From contig NC_013929.1 of assembly GCF_000091305.1 (NCBI RefSeq), forward strand, positions 62,001 to 126,000: a stretch of 64,000 bases of DNA, written 5' to 3'. Origin of the DNA: Streptomyces scabiei 87.22. Its GTDB lineage: Bacteria; Actinomycetota; Actinomycetes; Streptomycetales; Streptomycetaceae. Numbering within the stretch: position 1 is the stretch's first letter; every line of letters starts with the position of its first letter. Below, piece by piece: positions 45,121-54,090 of this stretch. Both the position numbers and the translations under genes were made by a program. The notes under the pieces were generated by a model. That model saw only the letters and a program-made list of their open reading frames with translations, searched no databases and was not told the DNA's origin.

Positions 45121-46086
45121 ATGACAACTGTGCCCACCGCCGACATCCGACTGTTGCTGGACCTCGAACCGGTTGTGGAGGCCGACCTCAACCGCCACCT
45201 GGCGACAGCCAAGGAGTGGTTCCCGCACGAGTACGTCCCCTGGAGCCGGGGCCTCGACTTCGACGGCGTGCTCGGCGGGCAGGCATGGGCCCCCGGGCAG
45301 TCCAACCTGCCGGAGGCCGTGCGTACCTCACTGATCGTCAATCTGCTGACCGAGGACAACCTGCCCATCTATCACCGTGTGATCGCTGAGTACTTCGGCC
45401 GCGATGGTGCGTGGGGCACCTGGGTGCACCGGTGGACGGCGGAGGAGGACCGCCACGGCCACGTCATCCGGGACTACCTGTTGGCAACTCGAGCAGTCAA
45501 CCCGGTGGCCCTCGAACGGGCCCGGATGGTCCACCTGGCCACGGGCTTCGAACTCGAGTACACGGGGGCCGCCGAGGCGCTCGCGTACGTGTCGTTCCAG
45601 GAACTCGCCACCCGGATCGCACACCGCAACACCGGTCGCCTCTCCGGCGGCCCCGTCTGCGACCAACTGCTGGCCCGGGTCGCCCAGGACGAGAACCTGC
45701 ACATGTCTTCTACCGCGACCTGCTCGACGCGACGTTCGACCTGGTGCCCGATGCCGCCATGCGTGCGGTCACCAGGGTCGTGACGTCCTTCCGGATGCCC
45801 GGCCACGGGATCGACAACTTCGCGCGCAAGTCGGCGCAGATCGCCGTGGCGGGCATCTACGACCTCCGGCTGCATCACGACGAGGTGCTCATGCCCGTAC
45901 TGCGCCGACTGCGGGTCTTCGAGCGCTGCGGTCTCGGCCCGGACAGCGAACGTGCCCGTGATGACCTGTCGAAATACCTCGCCCGGCTCGACCGCACGGC
46001 GAACCGTTTCACCGAGCGGCGCGAGGCCGCCGACACCGTGCCGCCTCGGCCGGTCACCGCGCCCGGGCCGCTGACGACGGCGGCAG
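45121..46086 (+). pseudogene. Acyl-ACP desaturase (DesA-type), single-base frameshift
   Basis: From ATG 45121 (AGGGAAG upstream) the frame encodes a ferritin-like di-iron desaturase: LLLDLEPVVEADLNRHLATA, FPHEYVPWSRGLDFDG, LLTEDNLPIYHRVIAEYF, WTAEEDRHGHVIRDYLLATR (EExxH iron ligands), and RVAQDENLHM with the second ligand set. One base is missing after the last motif (near 45703). Restoring it continues FYRDLLDATFDLVPDAAMRA, then RMPGHGIDNFARKSAQIAVA to the C-terminal helix. The 3' frame has no stop until 46418, so further damage lies near the end. The enzyme would introduce a double bond in acyl-ACP. A sequencing error is possible. Confidence 0.83.
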
Positions 46087-46483
46087 GTGAGCGACCGCAC
46101 GGACCCGGAGAACAACCGGAAGGAGCTGGAAGAAGTGACAGAAGCCTCCGACTTTCGACCGCTGCCGGCGGCCACGGGCACACCCATGGCCCACCTGCAC
46201 AGCGAGACCCCGGCGGTGTTTCGCCGGATGGGCTCGGACTGGCCGGCCGTCAGCACCTGGACGTTCCGTCACATCGCCTCCCTCGCCCCGTCGCTGCCGG
46301 TGCAGCTCGTCAAGGGCAACAGGGAGAAGGACCACACGGCATTCACCGAGTCGACGCTGGGCGAGTACCTGGATTCCCTGACTGTGGGTTCTCTGACCGG
46401 GGAATCCCCGGACGGTGACGATCGGACCTACCTGAAGGAGTTCGACCTGCTCCAGCGGTTCCCCGGGCTTCGGGACGATCTGA
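46087..46483 (+). pseudogene. Cupin-like (JmjC-type) protein truncated by IS copy B
   Basis: A GTG start at 46087 opens a frame giving HSETPAVFRRMGSDWPAVST, SLAPSLPVQLVKGNREKDHT, ESTLGEYLDSL and YLKEFDLLQRFPGLRDDL. This is the N-terminal third of cupin_8 proteins, Fe(II)/2-oxoglutarate-dependent hydroxylases. It is cut at 46483 by copy B; the rest of the gene is not in the window. When the inversion is undone, this end lies next to copy A and the IS701 fragment at 15899, so the gene had already been broken earlier. Confidence 0.72.
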
Positions 46484-46602
46484 GTGCGTTGTGGCAAAGG
46501 GAGTCCCTGTTCGGTGAGCAGGGGCTTCGTCGTGTGCGGGGCATGATCGCGGCGGGGTAGGGGCAGGCAGCGGACGGCTTGTTGTGGATCGAGGAGGGTG
46601 CG

Positions 46603-47169
46603 ATGCCGTCGGTGCTGAGGTTGATGGAACAGCGTGAGGCGCGGGCGAGGCAGGATCTGGAGTCCTGGACGGAGGTCCTGGAGCAGGCTCAGGCGGAGGT
46701 GGATGCCGCGCGGGAGCGGGTCGAGCGGGCCCGGGTGGGGCGTGAGGAACTTGTGTCGGTGCTGGCTGGGGAGAGCCCGGTGAATACGCCGGTTCTGGTG
46801 CCGTCTGGTGGCGAGATGGCTGCTGCCCTGGGGTCGAGCGGCTCCGGCGTGGGGCATGGTGAGCGGCCGCCGGTGTGGCGGTCGGGCATGGGCGAGGAGG
46901 TGCTCAGCGGCCTGTATCGGGAGGTGTTCGCCGCGATGGTGGCCGCTTCGGGGCCGGTGAACGGGGTGGAACTGACGCGGGCGGTGGGCCGGGAAGCGGA
47001 GATCAAGAACGAGGTGGAGAAGATCCGGCACCGTGCCTACGTGCTGGAGAAGCGGGGCTGGCTGGTGCGGGCGAACGACGGACGGTTCATGCCCGCGCCC
47101 GGGGCAGTCGGCCGGGACGCTTCTCCGGCCAGCGCGGAGCGTCTGCGGCCAGGCGCCGGGACAGTCTGA
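46603..47169 (+). CDS. IS passenger protein: coiled coil plus winged-helix-like domain (copy B)
   Basis: Identical in sequence to the gene at 16918-17484. The start at ATG 46603 follows GAGGAGGG; the upstream frame begins at 46579. Coiled-coil N-terminus, Pro/Ser linker and a winged-helix-like C-terminus (YREVFAAMVAASGPVNGVEL…EKRGWLVRANDGRF). Conservation of the full frame in both copies supports a real gene, although the copies are too young to prove selection. Confidence 0.75.
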   Translation: MPSVLRLMEQREARARQDLESWTEVLEQAQAEVDAARERVERARVGREELVSVLAGESPVNTPVLVPSGGEMAAALGSSGSGVGHGERPPVWRSGMGEEVLSGLYREVFAAMVAASGPVNGVELTRAVGREAEIKNEVEKIRHRAYVLEKRGWLVRANDGRFMPAPGAVGRDASPASAERLRPGAGTV

Positions 47170-48082
47170 TCACGGCGGCCCACCACACCATCTGGGCGTG
47201 GTGGTCGGGGCGGCGTTCGTGGTCGCGGTTGAGGCGGCGTGAGCGGGCCAGCCAGCTCAGCGTCCGCTCCACGACCCACCTGCGGGCCAGTACGACAAAT
47301 CCGCGTTGCCCGTCGCAGCGGCGCACGACCTCGGTCCGGACTCCGTGACGGGCGAACGCCCTCGCCAGCGCCGGACCCTGGTAGGCACTGTCGACCCACA
47401 CCAGTTGCAGCAGCCGTCCCGGCTGCTGCATGAACGTCTCCAGCAGTGCGGGGGCGGCCTTGGAGTCGTGCACATCGGCCGTGGTCACGGTCACTTCCAG
47501 GAGCAGACCCTCGGTGTCGGTCAGGATGTGACGCTTGCGGCCGTCACGTGACTTGCCGCCGTCGTATCCGCGACTGTCCTCGCCGACGGTCTCGGAGGCG
47601 TCCACCGACTGACTGTCGATGATCCCGGCACTGGGCTCGGCGTTGCGGCCTGAGCGTTCCCTCGCCGAATGTCGCAGGCGTTCGTACAGCTCACGCGCAT
47701 AGTCGTAGGCCCGCCAGCGGCGGAAGAAGTCGTAGACCGCCCGCCAGTACGGAAAATCGACCGGCAGAGCCGTCCACTTCACGCCGTTGTCGACCAGGTA
47801 GCGCACCGCGTCGAGCATTGTCCGGTGGCAGTACGCCTCGGGGCGCCCGCCCCGCTTCAGGAGCCAGGCCGGCACCGGCATCGCGGCGCGGACCTCGGCC
47901 CACTCCGCATCCGTCATGTCACTGGGATAGCAGGCTGCCCGCCGTCCCGGAGCGAGCGAACCGAACCGGTGCACGTAGCAGTCACACCCAGGGGTGACCG
48001 CGGTGGACGCAGGCACAGAGATGCTGCTCAACTGATCGGGCAACGGGCTTCCTTGGTCGTGCTGGTGTCGTAACCGCGTCAC
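47087..48082 (-). CDS. IS5-family transposase (copy B)
   Basis: Identical to the copy A transposase, with the same Asp-Asp-Glu residues (GIIDSQSVDAS, LVWVDSAYQGP, RRWVVERTLSWL). Both copies appear intact and potentially active. Confidence 0.93.
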   Translation of the reverse strand: MTRLRHQHDQGSPLPDQLSSISVPASTAVTPGCDCYVHRFGSLAPGRRAACYPSDMTDAEWAEVRAAMPVPAWLLKRGGRPEAYCHRTMLDAVRYLVDNGVKWTALPVDFPYWRAVYDFFRRWRAYDYARELYERLRHSARERSGRNAEPSAGIIDSQSVDASETVGEDSRGYDGGKSRDGRKRHILTDTEGLLLEVTVTTADVHDSKAAPALLETFMQQPGRLLQLVWVDSAYQGPALARAFARHGVRTEVVRRCDGQRGFVVLARRWVVERTLSWLARSRRLNRDHERRPDHHAQMVWWAAVIRLSRRLAADAPRWPEKRPGRLPRARA

Positions 48083-48187
48083 TACCAAGGGGCCCGTTCT
48101 CTCATGCCCGCGACCGCACCCGAACCTCCGTCCAGATGATCACCCGCGCCGCACACCTCGAACGAAATCCGGTTAGCCACAACGCAC

Positions 48188-48776
48188 TCAGCCGGGCAGC
48201 CTTCGCCGGGATTGGGGCCAGGGTCAGGATCACCCGGGCGTCTGCCCTGGTCAGGCCACCTTCCTTGCCCTGGAAGGCGTGCAGTGCGGCGGGGTAGTAC
48301 TCGCGCAGCAGTGAGCGGACCTGGTTGGCAACCTGCTGGCGGCTCCAGACCGCGTCCTGCTGAGCGCGCGCCAGTACCGCGATGGCCTGGGCGAGTTCGC
48401 TGTCGGCGGGCAGCGGCCGGTGCGCGTGCCGGTCGGTGCGCAGGATGTTCGCCAGGACCAGGGCGTCGCCGGGATCGGACTTCTTGCGGCTGACACCGTG
48501 GCGGTCACGGTAGCGGGAGGCGGCCAGCGGGTTGATCGCGAAGACCTCGCGGCTGCCGGTGCGCAGGACGGCGACGAGCAGGCCGTGGCTGGTCTCGACG
48601 GCGATGGGTATCGGGTTCTCCGGGCTGTCGCCGTGTTCGGCCAAGAGGTCCAGGAGCTTGTGGTAGCCGGCTGCGTCGTCGCTGATGCGGGCTTTGGCGA
48701 GCTGGGTGCCGGTGTCGTCGACGAAGGCGACGTCGTGGTGGCGCTCCGCCCAGTCGATGCCGCAGGACACGTTCAA
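48188..48776 (-). pseudogene. N-terminal half of an IS110-family transposase
   Basis: Start TTG 48776 (or GTG 48770) follows AGGAGG. The frame gives the DEDD/RuvC-like start NVSCGIDWAERHHDVAFVDD, then IAVETSHGLLVAVLRTGSRE, SRKKSDPGDALVLANILRTD and LTLAPIPAKAARLS, where IS copy B cuts in. The C-terminal half is at 17604-18247. Codon phase matches: CGG CTG A|GTG… on this side and …CAC|TGA GCC TC on the other restore R-L-S-L-A-Q around a TGA target duplication. Confidence 0.9.
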
Positions 48777-49787
48777 GCTGTCCTCCTGGATCCGTTCGTT
48801 TGTGCAGGTCACGAGCACATGCGGGTCACGCGGCGCCCTAATCCCAGGACTCACAGGTCCGCCATCTCAGTAGCCGTTCGCGACACCAGCGCACCCCAGG
48901 GGCTCGGTCTATTGCAGAGCTCACGGGCTCGCGGATGGAAGCAAGAGGTAGTCCCTGGAGCGGGCTCGCGCCGTGACGGTCAACGTCCGGCCAGCAGCCG
49001 TGAGTTTCGTGGTGATCACGGAGACACCGGGCTGTGCCGCTCTTGACAGAGGCCTCGAAGGACCCGGGGAAACGGAGGCATCAGCCCGGTGCCCGCGTCA
49101 TCACCGCGATGCACCGACGGGGGTGGGTTCCGTGGCGGTGGCGAAGGCGCCGGGTCTCGCCGCTCTATGCGAAGGCCTCTGGGGCCAGGCTGGCAACAGG
49201 CGTTGCCCGACGCCCATGTCACCGCCACGGAACCCACCGGGTGGACAGCGGCACCAATCTCAAAGCGGGTCTCCAGGACCAAGAGGGCCGAAGGCGTTCC
49301 GCCGTCCGTCGCAAGCCGCCTGTCGGCCCCTTGTGGGGACCAGACCGAACCGCTCACACCCTGGATTAGGAGAAACGTGCGCTCCTGGCGGCCCGCGCCG
49401 CATCGGCAAGGGGTCCGTGGTCGGGCCGACCACGAATCGACAAGGGGGCCTGCTTTGACCCTTGCAGCCCCGGTTCGTCCGTTCCGGCTCAGGGTGGAGG
49501 GTTCTCTGTCCTCTGTCCACAGGCTGGCGGGCCGACCCTGCTGGCACGTCACCGTGATCGGCACGGCGACCGTACGTCAGGAGCTGCCTGTGTCCCCCAT
49601 CGTTCCCTCGCTGCCCCCGCACCTGGTCCAGCTCGGCTTCGACTACGTCCTGGCCGTGGAGGCCGGAGACGACGTCCAGGCCGCGCGTCGACCCGCGCTG
49701 ACGACATGACACGGGCCGGTGACGGAACGGCTCGACTTGTTCCAGATGGAGCTCCATCAGCCAGCAGGGCCCGACCCGGCTCGGCGG
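48777..49787. other. Intergenic debris between IS110 and the FAD monooxygenase
   Basis: About 1 kb with no intact gene. A plus-strand fragment at about 49585-49709 reads LPPHLVQLGFDYVLAVEAGD and resembles the end of a transposase. A 19-bp perfect inverted repeat lies at 49122-49140 and 49220-49238. Confidence 0.45.
49122..49238. repeat. Perfect 19-bp inverted repeat with 79-bp spacer
   Basis: GGTGGGTTCCGTGGCGGTG at 49122-49140 and its exact complement at 49220-49238 enclose 79 bp. It could be a MITE-like unit or the folded stem of an RNA; no protein frame explains it. Confidence 0.75.
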
Positions 49788-51008
49788 TCATGCCGGGCGC
49801 AGGGGCTCGAGCAGAGTGAGCGCCGAATGAGCCGGTTTTCCCTCCGCCGGGGGCATGGCGCTGAGGCTGCGCAGTCGTTCGTTGCGCTGCTCCAGGGCCT
49901 GGGCGGTGGTGGGGAAGAGGGTGGCGCCGCCCTGGCTGACCAGCCCCTGGTTCGCGGTCACGAATTGCCGGGTGTCGCGTTCGTAGGCGGCGAAGCCCGC
50001 GCCGTGACCCCGGTCCGCGAGGCAGCCGGCGAGCATGTACGCGCCGACGAGCGCGAGGCTGGTGCCCTGTCCGGTGAGGAACGAGGGCGCGTACGCGGCG
50101 TCGCCGACCAGCGCGACCCTGCCGCTGGACCAGCGGGGCATGCGGATCTGGCTGACCCCGTCGAAGAACAGGTCCTCCGCCTCGCGCAGGGCTGCCAGCA
50201 TGCCCGGGACCTCCCATCCCGCGTCGGCGAAGACCTCGGCGACCAGGTCGCGTTGGGCCTGCGGGCCCCGGAACACGTCCATGGGCGGCTCCGGCCGGGC
50301 GAAGTTCAGGAAGGCGTGCACCTCGTCGTCGTCCCACACGGCGTACAGTGCCGCGGCCCTGCCCGGGGCGTTCCACATCACGGTCTCGTGGGAGAGCCCG
50401 AAGGTGTTGCGCATGGTGAACACAGCGAAGCAGTAGCCGAGGTAGCGGTGGAACTGCTCTTCGGGGCCGAACAGCATCTCCCGGGTGCGCGAGTGCATGC
50501 CGTCCGCACCGAACACCATGTCGAACGTACGGCTGCCGCCCCCGTGGAAGGTGACGTCGACCCCGTGTTCGCCCTGGTCGAGGGTGTCGATGGAGTCGTT
50601 GAACAGGAACTCCACGTCGTCACGGACCGCCGTGTACAGCGCTTGTGTCAGATCCCCGCGCCGTACCTCCAGGTCCCGTCCCGCGACGCCGCCGGTGACG
50701 GCATGCGGGTGAAGGGAGGTCACCTCGCTGCCGTCCGAGTCGAGGAAGGTCAGCCGCCGCAGGTCGATGTGCGCGTCCCGCAGCCGCGGCAGGATCCCCA
50801 TCCTTCGGACGACTTCCAGTGCGGTGCCGCGCACGTCAATGGGATAGCCACCCCCACGCAGGGTGGGTGCCTTCTCCACGACCGTGACCGCGTATCCGTA
50901 GCGGTTCAGCCAGAACGCGAGGGCGGGCCCCGCGATGCCGGCCCCGGATATCAGGACCTTGCGCCTCGGCGTGCTAGGGACATCCGTCAGCTGATCGGTG
51001 AGGGTCAT
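49788..51008 (-). CDS. FAD-dependent monooxygenase (PF01494/TetX-like)
   Basis: The 406-residue protein starts at ATG 51008, overlapping the MFS stop by ATGA. It has KVLISGAGIAGPALAFWLNR (FAD Rossmann), the DG motif FDMVFGADGMHSRTREMLFG and the FAD-ribityl motif GRVALVGDAAYAPSFLTGQG. It groups by pattern with single-component aromatic hydroxylases that include TetX-type drug-inactivating enzymes and antibiotic tailoring oxygenases. Tight coupling with an MFS exporter suggests a resistance or export pair, or a small catabolic unit. Substrate unknown. Confidence 0.87.
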   Translation of the reverse strand: MTLTDQLTDVPSTPRRKVLISGAGIAGPALAFWLNRYGYAVTVVEKAPTLRGGGYPIDVRGTALEVVRRMGILPRLRDAHIDLRRLTFLDSDGSEVTSLHPHAVTGGVAGRDLEVRRGDLTQALYTAVRDDVEFLFNDSIDTLDQGEHGVDVTFHGGGSRTFDMVFGADGMHSRTREMLFGPEEQFHRYLGYCFAVFTMRNTFGLSHETVMWNAPGRAAALYAVWDDDEVHAFLNFARPEPPMDVFRGPQAQRDLVAEVFADAGWEVPGMLAALREAEDLFFDGVSQIRMPRWSSGRVALVGDAAYAPSFLTGQGTSLALVGAYMLAGCLADRGHGAGFAAYERDTRQFVTANQGLVSQGGATLFPTTAQALEQRNERLRSLSAMPPAEGKPAHSALTLLEPLRPA

Positions 51009-52402
51009 TCCTTGACTCCTTTGGGCATGGTGCGAGTGACGAACAGGGCCAGCGACGTGACGACGCCGGCTACGACGAAGCCGGTGACGTAGGCCGATTC
51101 GGCCGCGACCTGCGACCCGGAAGGGGTTGCGGCGGTGAGGAGCGCACCACCGAGCTGCCCGCCCACGGCGTAGCCGAGTACGCGGCTCACCAGGATCAGG
51201 CTGGTGGCGATGCCGGTGTCCTTGGCATCGACGGCCGTGGCAGTGCTGGTCATCATCGCCGTGACGCACAGGCCGTTGGCCAGCGCGATCAGCGCCTTGC
51301 CGACGACGAGGTGCCAGACCTCGGTGTGCACGGACGCCAGGACGACCAGGGAGACGGCCATCATGACGACCCCGGTGTTGACCACGGCACGCGAGCCGAA
51401 ACGCCGGTCCCCGATACCGCCGAGCGGCCCGGCCAGCGTCGCGGCGACGGCGCCGGGCAGCAGGAAGAAGCCGATCTCGGTGGCGCCGGCGCTGAATCCG
51501 TACCCGTCGCCGCGCTCGTCGAGCAGCTGCGGAACGAGATAGACCGCCATCGAGGTGCCGAGGCAGATCACGAATGTCAGCGCACACGCCTTCCAGATCG
51601 CGGGCCGTGCCAGCATGTGCAGATCGATCATCGGAGAGGCCGCACGCCGTTCGACGGACACCCAACCGGTGACGAAGACGGCCAGAAAGACGACGAGGGC
51701 GCCGAGCACGAGTGGTTGCGAGGCCGCTTCGGGCGCCAACGCGAGTACGAGCATGAGCGTGACCAGTGTCCCGCTCAGAAGTAGCAGGCCGGGCCAGTCG
51801 ATGTCGGCGCCGTCGGACCCGCCCGGCTGGTCGGACGGCATGAGCCTGTTCACGAGCAGGGTGGCCCCGATGACCGCGATCGTGGGCAGCGCGAACATCC
51901 AGTGCCGGGGGAGCTGTTCCGCCACCGGCCCGGCCGACAGCATGCCGACCATCCCTCCCCCGACGAAGAGTCCGCTGACCACCCCGATGGCAACCTTCGA
52001 CTCTCCCGGGGGCAGGTTTCTGCGCACGACGATGAACGACAGGGGAAGCGCGCCCACCATCGCCCCTTGCAGCACCTGGCCGAGCAGCAGCACGGGCAGG
52101 TTCGGGGCCAGGGCGGACACCGTGCCGCCGACCGCGACAAGTGCCATCAGCCGGATCAGGACCCGTTTCCCGCCGTAGCGGTCGCCGAACTTGCCTGCCA
52201 ACGGCGTGATGAGTGCCCCGGTGATGAGGAGCACGATGCTGAGCAGCGCCCCTTCGGACTGGCTCATGTCCAGTTCGCGTTCCAGGAGCGGGATCGTCGG
52301 TGACACCACCGACTCCAGAGCGCCGGCGGACAGTGCCAGTAGACCGAGGGCTCCGACAGCGGCCTTCCCGATGGGGGCCGGGGGAGCCAGGGTTGTGGTC
52401 AT
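51005..52402 (-). CDS. MFS multidrug efflux transporter
   Basis: The 465-residue membrane protein starts at ATG 52402 behind GGAAAGGAC. Twelve or more hydrophobic segments are visible, with the first-loop MFS motif GKFGDRYGGKRVLIRL and a second-half repeat GGIGDRRFGSRAVVN. GLLALSAGALESVVSPTIPL and AKDTGIATSLILVSRVLGYA fit the drug:H+ antiporter (DHA) class. The stop overlaps the start of the FAD monooxygenase, so the two proteins are made together. Export of the compound modified by the monooxygenase, or of its substrate, is inferred. Confidence 0.92.
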   Translation of the reverse strand: MTTTLAPPAPIGKAAVGALGLLALSAGALESVVSPTIPLLERELDMSQSEGALLSIVLLITGALITPLAGKFGDRYGGKRVLIRLMALVAVGGTVSALAPNLPVLLLGQVLQGAMVGALPLSFIVVRRNLPPGESKVAIGVVSGLFVGGGMVGMLSAGPVAEQLPRHWMFALPTIAVIGATLLVNRLMPSDQPGGSDGADIDWPGLLLLSGTLVTLMLVLALAPEAASQPLVLGALVVFLAVFVTGWVSVERRAASPMIDLHMLARPAIWKACALTFVICLGTSMAVYLVPQLLDERGDGYGFSAGATEIGFFLLPGAVAATLAGPLGGIGDRRFGSRAVVNTGVVMMAVSLVVLASVHTEVWHLVVGKALIALANGLCVTAMMTSTATAVDAKDTGIATSLILVSRVLGYAVGGQLGGALLTAATPSGSQVAAESAYVTGFVVAGVVTSLALFVTRTMPKGVKE

Positions 52403-52613
52403 GAGTGTCCTTTCCGTCATTGCCCGGGTGAGGAAGGGGGCAGTGGGGGGCGCGCACGGCATGTGGCGCTGCCGCCCCGCGGCTTGTGCCGGACGCGGGC
52501 AAGGGCCACCGCGGCACGGTGTGCGCTGCTCCGCGGCCCGAGGGACGGGAGCCGATACGGGGTGGGAGCCGGGTACGGGGGCCGATGCGATGCCGGCTGC
52601 CGCCCCGGATGGG

Positions 52614-53133
52614 CTAGGACCAGCGGCGCAGCGTGGCCCGGGCCGGCAGCGTGACCGCCGGCAGGGCCAGGCCGCCGGCGGCGACCGCGAAGCATCCGTA
52701 CACCAGCGGGGGCACGTACGGCATGTCACCGGTCACGCCGCTCATCATCGGGATCAGCGTGGCCGCGGCGATCGCGGAGCCGAGGACCACGCCCACCACA
52801 GCGGCCGGCAGGCCCTCCCGGCGGAGCATCGTCATCACCTGACGCCGGGTGGAGCCGGCGAGGCGCAGCATGCCCAGCTCGCGGCGGCGGTCCAGGACCG
52901 TCATCACGCTCCTCGCCGTTGCCGGTGACGACGTACGTGTTCTGGTCCGCCGCCGCGACGACCGGCGCGTTCGCGTACCGTTTTGGCGGCACGGAGGCGC
53001 GCAGGCTGGTCTCGAGCAGGATTTTGCAGGCCGAGACGATCCGTGCGGACATCAACAGCGCGAGGAAGGTCCCCACGAAGGACGCGGGCTTGAAGCGCAC
53101 GGCCTCACGGGCGAGTCCGTTGGGGCGCGTCAC
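52614..53133 (-). pseudogene. FtsX-type ABC permease with large internal deletion
   Basis: The start GTG 53133 overlaps the ATPase stop. The first 70 residues (NGLAREAVRFKPASFVGTFL, SVPPKRYANAPVVAAADQNT) are the N-terminus of a macrolide-exporter-like FtsX permease. Near 52918 the sequence jumps to the C-terminal end: TVLDRRRELGMLRLAGSTRR, QVMTMLRREGLPAAVVGVVL and LARRW-type close before TAG at 52614. Several hundred codons in the middle are missing, and the joint is out of frame. The exporter cannot work. Confidence 0.85.
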
Positions 53134-53956
53134 GCCGCCGCCCTCGCCATCGCACCGGAGCGGGAGGCGCGCGAGGTGAGCACGGCCATCCGTGCCGCGA
53201 TCTGCTCCGCCGAACCGCGCTCGAGGTGGTCGGCGAAGGCGCCGTCGGCGAGGAACCGCACACGGTCGCCCAGGCGGCCGCGGCCGGGTCGTGGCTGACC
53301 TGGACAACGGTGGCGCCCAGAGCGTCCACCGCGTTGCGCAGCAGGCCGAGGACCTCGGCGGCGGTGCCGGTGTCGAGGCCGCCGGTGGGTTCGTCCGCGA
53401 AGATCACGTCGGGGCTGGTGACCAGGGCGCGGGCGACGGCCACGCGTTGCTGCTCACCGCCGGAGAGCTCTCCGGGCCGGCGCTTCGCCTTGTCGGCGAG
53501 TCCGACCTGGGCGAGCACCGCCTGCGCCTGGCGCCGAACCTGGCGCTGCCCGGCCAGGCGCACGGGCATCAGCACGTTCTGCTCCACGGTCAGCGACGGC
53601 AGCAGGTTGAACACCTGGAAGACGAAGCCGAGGCGGCTGCGGCGCAGCTCGGTGAGCTCGTTCTGGCTCATGCCGGTGATCTCCGTGCCGCCGAGGCGCA
53701 CGGATCCCGCCGTCGGCCGGTCGAGCCCGGCGGCGCACTGCAGGAAGGTGGACTTGCCGGACCCGGACGGGCCCATGACCGCGGTGAACGTGCCGCGCGG
53801 CAGGGCGAGGTCGATGCCCGCGAGGGCGTGCACCGTGCCCGCCCCGCGGCCGTACTGCCGCCGGACGTCGCGCAGTTCGACGGCGAGAGGGACCGTGGCG
53901 GCCGAGACCTCGGGCCGGTTGTCCGCCTTCTGCCGCTTGCCCCTGCGTAGCCTCAT
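53130..53956 (-). pseudogene. ABC transporter ATPase (LolD/MacB type), frameshifted near the end
   Basis: From ATG 53956 (GGGAGACGGGAC upstream) the frame has the complete nucleotide-binding domain: Walker A MGPSGSGKSTFLQ, signature LSGGEQQRVAVARAL, Walker B VIFADEPTGGLD and the H-loop VVQVSHD. One base is missing near 53283; restoring it gives WADRVRFLADGAF and a normal tail ending in TGA that overlaps the permease start (GTGA). The domain itself could still be made with an altered tail. The permease partner is deleted, so the system is dead or decaying. It lies downstream of the two-component genes. Confidence 0.82.
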
Positions 53957-54090
53957 GTCCCGTCTCCCTCTCACATGCACCCTCTGTGACGGGTGAAGAG
54001 TGCGGGGACGGCCTTGCGCCGGGCGTCATACCGGGGAGCCAATGTGGGGGTGCTACCGCGGTAGGGGGTGGAGGAGGGGCGGGGGCGGTC

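Larger units (their letters stand above)
46484..48187 (-). mobile_element. IS5-type insertion sequence, copy B (1704 bp)
   Basis: Same length, terminal repeats (GTGCGTTGTGGC / GCCACAACGCAC) and gene content as copy A (15900-17603), in the opposite orientation. On the plus strand it is flanked by TGA (46481-46483) and TCA (48188-48190). In the element's own orientation the flanks are TGA and TCA, the reciprocal of copy A's TCA and TGA. Confidence 0.92.

Noticed and set aside
49788..52517. 909-codon minus-strand open frame apparently fusing a transporter and monooxygenase
   Set aside because: Only the last 406 codons are real. The upstream part is the wrong frame of the MFS gene; the two genes are separate and overlap by ATGA.
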